Below are positions 61,575 to 64,000 of a DNA stretch of 64,000 nt, in pieces. Each line of letters opens with the position of its first letter. Positions within the stretch are counted from its first letter, which is position 1. The stretch lies in contig CAMCLK010000013.1 of assembly GCA_945875585.1 (NCBI GenBank), positions 33,511 to 97,510 on the forward strand, written 5' to 3'. Under the pieces are notes generated by a model. That model did not search any database and was not told the origin of the DNA. It worked only from the letters and a program-made list of their open reading frames with translations. Both the position numbers and the translations under genes were made by a program. Source of the DNA: Candidatus Kuenenia stuttgartensis. GTDB lineage: Bacteria; Planctomycetota; Planctomycetia; Gemmatales; Gemmataceae.

Positions 61575-62291
61575 CTATTTGGTGGAGAGTTTAGCTTCGT
61601 CGGCTCCGATCGCGCGCACAAAAATATTGCGCCAGCGGATTTCCCCGCCATGCGTTTGCAACATGATGGGCCCCTTGGCGGGCAACGGCTTGGCGCGATC
61701 CCAGTAATTTTCCATCACCGCGTCATCGACCACCGGTTTGCCATTGAGCCAAACCCAGGTCCGACTGCCAATTTGCCGGATACGGAACTGGTTCCATTCG
61801 CCGAAGGCCCGATCAGCAACAACCAAAGGATCGCGTCCTTCGGCCGTGGGTGTGTTGTTGAACAGACCGCCCGACCCCAAGCCCGGTTTTCTGGTCGGGT
61901 TTTTAGGATCGAATACCTGATTGATATCCCAGATCTGCACTTGGGGTGCGCCGCGCAGGTAGATGCCGCTATCGGCTTTGGCCACGGTCTTGTAATCGAT
62001 CAGCAGTTCAATATCGCCGAATTCCTCGTCGGTGGTGGCATAGGGGCCTTCGCCACCATTCACCAAGTCGCCCGACTCCACCTTCCAGAAATGCGAAAAT
62101 TCAGCGCGTTGTTTGGCGAGGGCAGCTTTGAGTTTGTCATCTTTCAGCTTGACCACATTGTGGGGATTCAGGCCGTACCAGCCGGTGAGATCCTTCCCGT
62201 TGAACAATGAGCGAAATCCAGCGGGAGGGGTATTGGTGGGTTCGGCGCCTACCGTTCCCAAGGCCAGTGCCGAGAGCATCATCAGTACCAT
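61575..62291 (-). CDS. Secreted DUF1080 (3-keto-disaccharide hydrolase domain) protein
   Basis: The ATG at 62291 gives 238 residues with a signal peptide (MVLMMLSALALGTVGA). The mature part is a DUF1080 concanavalin-like beta-sandwich: GFRSLFNGKDLTGWYG (25-40), FGDIELLIDYK, SGIYLRGAPQVQIWD and the closing GEIRWRNIFVR. DUF1080 proteins include 3-keto-glycoside hydrolases, which fits a pathway where Gfo/Idh/MocA enzymes oxidise sugars at C3. It is the first gene of the minus-strand run. The longer frame upstream is a shadow. Confidence 0.92.
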   Translation of the reverse strand: MVLMMLSALALGTVGAEPTNTPPAGFRSLFNGKDLTGWYGLNPHNVVKLKDDKLKAALAKQRAEFSHFWKVESGDLVNGGEGPYATTDEEFGDIELLIDYKTVAKADSGIYLRGAPQVQIWDINQVFDPKNPTRKPGLGSGGLFNNTPTAEGRDPLVVADRAFGEWNQFRIRQIGSRTWVWLNGKPVVDDAVMENYWDRAKPLPAKGPIMLQTHGGEIRWRNIFVRAIGADEAKLSTK

Positions 62292-62406
62292 GTTGGCTGA
62301 ACTCCCATGTGCAAATCGTTCTGGATGGATGTAAGGCAATGCATTGGTTCTTACTCCCGCTACAATGCCTCCGTGAGTACGACAGTAGACCGTCAAGGAC
62401 CCTGCC

Positions 62407-63012
62407 ATGCAATCGATCGATGAACGTATCCAGCAATTCACCAAAATGACGCAGGAAGACCCAGATAATGAACTGGGTCATTACCGGCTTGGCCAGTTGT
62501 TTGCTGAAGCCGTCCGCCATGACGAAGCTATCCGCTCGTTCCGGCGGACGCTGGAACTGAGTCCGCAGTTCAGCAAGGTTTATCAGCTGCTGGGTGAATC
62601 GCAGGTGGCTTTGGGCCGTCGCGACGAAGCTATTGCTACTTGGAAAGAAGGCCACAAGGTGGCTGATGAGCGTGGCGACCGCATTCCGCGCGATGCTATT
62701 GCCATGCTGTTGGTGAAAAACGGTGAAGCGCCTCCGGTGGTGGAACGCCCAGAGATTGATGGCCCTGAAACGGGCTTCCGCTGTTCGCGCCCCATGTGTT
62801 TGGCGGGCAAAAAAGCGCAACCTCTCACGATAGCCCCCTTGGCCGATGAAATTGGCCAAACCATCGCTGCCCGCGTGTGTCAGGAATGCTGGACGAGTTG
62901 GGTGAAAGACTACAGCATCAAAGTGATCAACGAGCTGCGTCTTGACCTATCCGACGAAAAAGCCAGCTCCGAATACGACCGCCACATGCGCGAGTATTTG
63001 GGGATTGAGTGA
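62407..63012 (+). CDS. TPR protein with a C-terminal YggX-like (Fe(2+)-trafficking) domain and four cysteines
   Basis: The 201-residue protein has AAGGA before the ATG. Residues about 5-105 are two to three tetratricopeptide repeats (ELGHYRLGQLFAEAVRHDEAI). Cys126 and Cys131 (FRCSRPMC) plus Cys158 and Cys161 (VCQECW) could bind one metal. The region from about 145 (LADEIGQTIAARVCQECWTSW, then INELRLDLSD) matches the pattern of the Fe(2+)-trafficking/YggX family (GELG...EAW..W...INE.RL). No signal peptide is seen. The TPR-YggX fusion suggests an iron- or redox-linked role, unproven. Confidence 0.82.
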   Translation: MQSIDERIQQFTKMTQEDPDNELGHYRLGQLFAEAVRHDEAIRSFRRTLELSPQFSKVYQLLGESQVALGRRDEAIATWKEGHKVADERGDRIPRDAIAMLLVKNGEAPPVVERPEIDGPETGFRCSRPMCLAGKKAQPLTIAPLADEIGQTIAARVCQECWTSWVKDYSIKVINELRLDLSDEKASSEYDRHMREYLGIE

Positions 63013-63066
63013 GTGGTGAATAGACTTTATCGGAATAGTAAGAACTTTTTACCAAGCTAAAATCTA

Positions 63067-63100
63067 GAAGCCCCCCGTAATAAGCTGTGCGGGGGGCTTC
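63067..63100. terminator. Bidirectional terminator-like hairpin between convergent genes
   Basis: GAAGCCCCCCG (63067-63077) pairs with CGGGGGGCTTC (63090-63100) around a 12-base loop. It lies between the TPR-YggX gene (ends 63012) and the oxidoreductase gene (ends 63126). On the minus strand TAGATTTTAG follows, a weak T-run. Confidence 0.7.
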
Positions 63101-63125
63101 CTGTGCAATGTGGAGGTGATTATTT

Positions 63126-64000
63126 TCAAGTCTTTGGCAGTTCCGGGAGTTCGTAGCCCTTGCGGTACTGCCTGGTGAACAGGCGGTTGGCTTCCGAGTC
63201 GGTGGAAAGCTCGGTCTTGGGGTCGATTGTCAGCTCGCGGCCCAGATAGAACTTGGTGGTTTCAAAATTGACACCGTTGTCCTTCAGGTGCGCTTCGAAA
63301 CTGTCGAGCGTTTCCTTCACCGGTTTGTTGTCGGCCATCTGGCTGGGGCGGGTGCCGGCGGGTACCGCCTTACCCACTTGCAGCGAAACATTACCCAAAT
63401 GAGCAAGCGCGCTGGAAAGATGCCCGTCTTCGATGTCCAGATGCAGATCTTTGTGGTTCCGGCTCCGGATTCCCTGAACAAAATTGGCGAAGTGCAACTG
63501 GTAGTCGCCACCGCTCCACTTGCCTAACTGTTTACCCTTGTAATCGAACGCCACACCTGAGGTGTAATTCGGACCAACAGCGTAGCCTTCGGTGCCAAAC
63601 CAAATGTTCGCCGCGCCGTTGAACGGGCCACCCTTCAGGCCAAACGTGATCGGGGTCTTGATGGGCAGGCCACGAACATCGGAAATAAGCAGCGCATCGT
63701 CCCACTGGTAAATGGTGATCTGGCTGTTGGCGACATTGCCATTGTCGATGTAGCCCAGACGGCCACCGAGGCTGACAACGCGTTTGGGAAGCTCCTGCTT
63801 ACCCAGACCCCACCTAGCCTTGTCGAGTTCATGGGGATTCTGGTTGCCTAAATCGCCGTTACCTGTTTCCTTGACCCAGTGCCAGTCGTAATGCAGGCGC
63901 TTGCGCTTGGGAACCACCTTTTCAGCGGGCCCACACCAGAGATCGAAATCGAGCCCTGCGGGAATAGGTGCTTCAGTATCTACCAGACCAATGCTGTCGC
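63126..64000 (-). CDS. Gfo/Idh/MocA family oxidoreductase, 5'-truncated by the window edge
   Basis: The frame stays open to the last base of the window; the GTG at 63917 is not a convincing start, because the residues before it (PAGLDFDLWCGPAEK) continue the family pattern. About 290 C-terminal residues are present, beginning in the substrate-binding domain: RLHYDWHWVKETGNGDLGNQNPHELD, then YQLHFANFVQGIRSRNHKDLHLDIEDGHLSS. This is the large, usually Tat-exported, planctomycete subgroup. The N-terminal Rossmann fold and any signal lie outside the window. Confidence 0.9.
   Translation of the reverse strand, partial: DSIGLVDTEAPIPAGLDFDLWCGPAEKVVPKRKRLHYDWHWVKETGNGDLGNQNPHELDKARWGLGKQELPKRVVSLGGRLGYIDNGNVANSQITIYQWDDALLISDVRGLPIKTPITFGLKGGPFNGAANIWFGTEGYAVGPNYTSGVAFDYKGKQLGKWSGGDYQLHFANFVQGIRSRNHKDLHLDIEDGHLSSALAHLGNVSLQVGKAVPAGTRPSQMADNKPVKETLDSFEAHLKDNGVNFETTKFYLGRELTIDPKTELSTDSEANRLFTRQYRKGYELPELPKT

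Overview
The window is a piece of a planctomycete chromosome (phylum Planctomycetota; a Gemmatales-like lineage is my guess, not shown). The evidence is the gene content: two modules of planctomycete cytochrome/DUF1549/DUF1553 protein plus Tat-exported DUF1501 protein, a DUF1080 protein beside a sulfatase and sugar isomerase, several secreted Gfo/Idh/MocA oxidoreductases, three secreted PQQ-type beta-propellers, and an alternative complex III operon fused to a caa3 oxidase operon. Coding density is high, no gap exceeds 300 bases, and I saw no rRNA, tRNA, CRISPR array, IS element or phage gene.

Layout. 1-1320: 3' part of a redoxin/heme c/copper monooxygenase-like protein. 1406-3278: small accessory stretch with a NADAR protein, a DMT transporter and a HepT/MntA-type toxin-antitoxin pair whose HepT lacks its middle. 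3480-9272: PSCyt1-DUF1549-DUF1553 protein, DUF1501 protein and an uncharacterised Tat protein. 9273-11187: two LemA proteins, one fused to a GIDE-like domain. 11387-18162: secreted hydrolases (esterase, two alkaline-phosphatase-superfamily proteins) and a PQQ-type propeller. 18175-21390: ComEC and a secreted glycine-rich repeat protein. 21407-26510 (minus): lysS, LolC/E-like permease, LolD-like ATPase, branched-chain aminotransferase and a universal stress protein in one tight run. 26638-27594: vWA membrane protein.

27840-41543 is the centrepiece: actABCDEF (alternative complex III), an unknown one-helix protein, SCO1, then caa3 oxidase subunits II, I, III and IV, closed by a strong terminator. 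Genes overlap or nearly touch, so quinol-to-oxygen electron transfer (quinol, ACIII, cytochrome c domains, caa3, O2) is encoded as one unit. Subunit I carries the YSHP motif of A2-type oxidases.

41681-45634: a TPR protein coupled to a CxxCH-bearing toroid protein, then a Gfo/Idh/MocA oxidoreductase. 45674-50876 (minus): second DUF1549/DUF1553-DUF1501 module with a PPC-domain protein. 51065-52366: second PQQ propeller. 52471-62291 (minus): a long co-directional run of ARPP-1-like protein, third PQQ propeller, small exported protein, gamma-carbonic anhydrase, alpha/beta hydrolase, Tat Gfo/Idh/MocA protein, sugar isomerase, sulfatase and DUF1080 protein, which looks like an extracytoplasmic carbohydrate-breakdown island. 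62407-63012: TPR protein with a YggX-like tail. 63126-64000: C-terminal part of another Gfo/Idh/MocA oxidoreductase that runs off the right edge.

Most genes are ordinary for the phylum. The items most worth a second look are the unknown protein inside the respiratory operon, the shortened HepT with intact MntA, the GIDE-LemA fusion, the glycine-rich repeat protein, and the TPR-YggX fusion.
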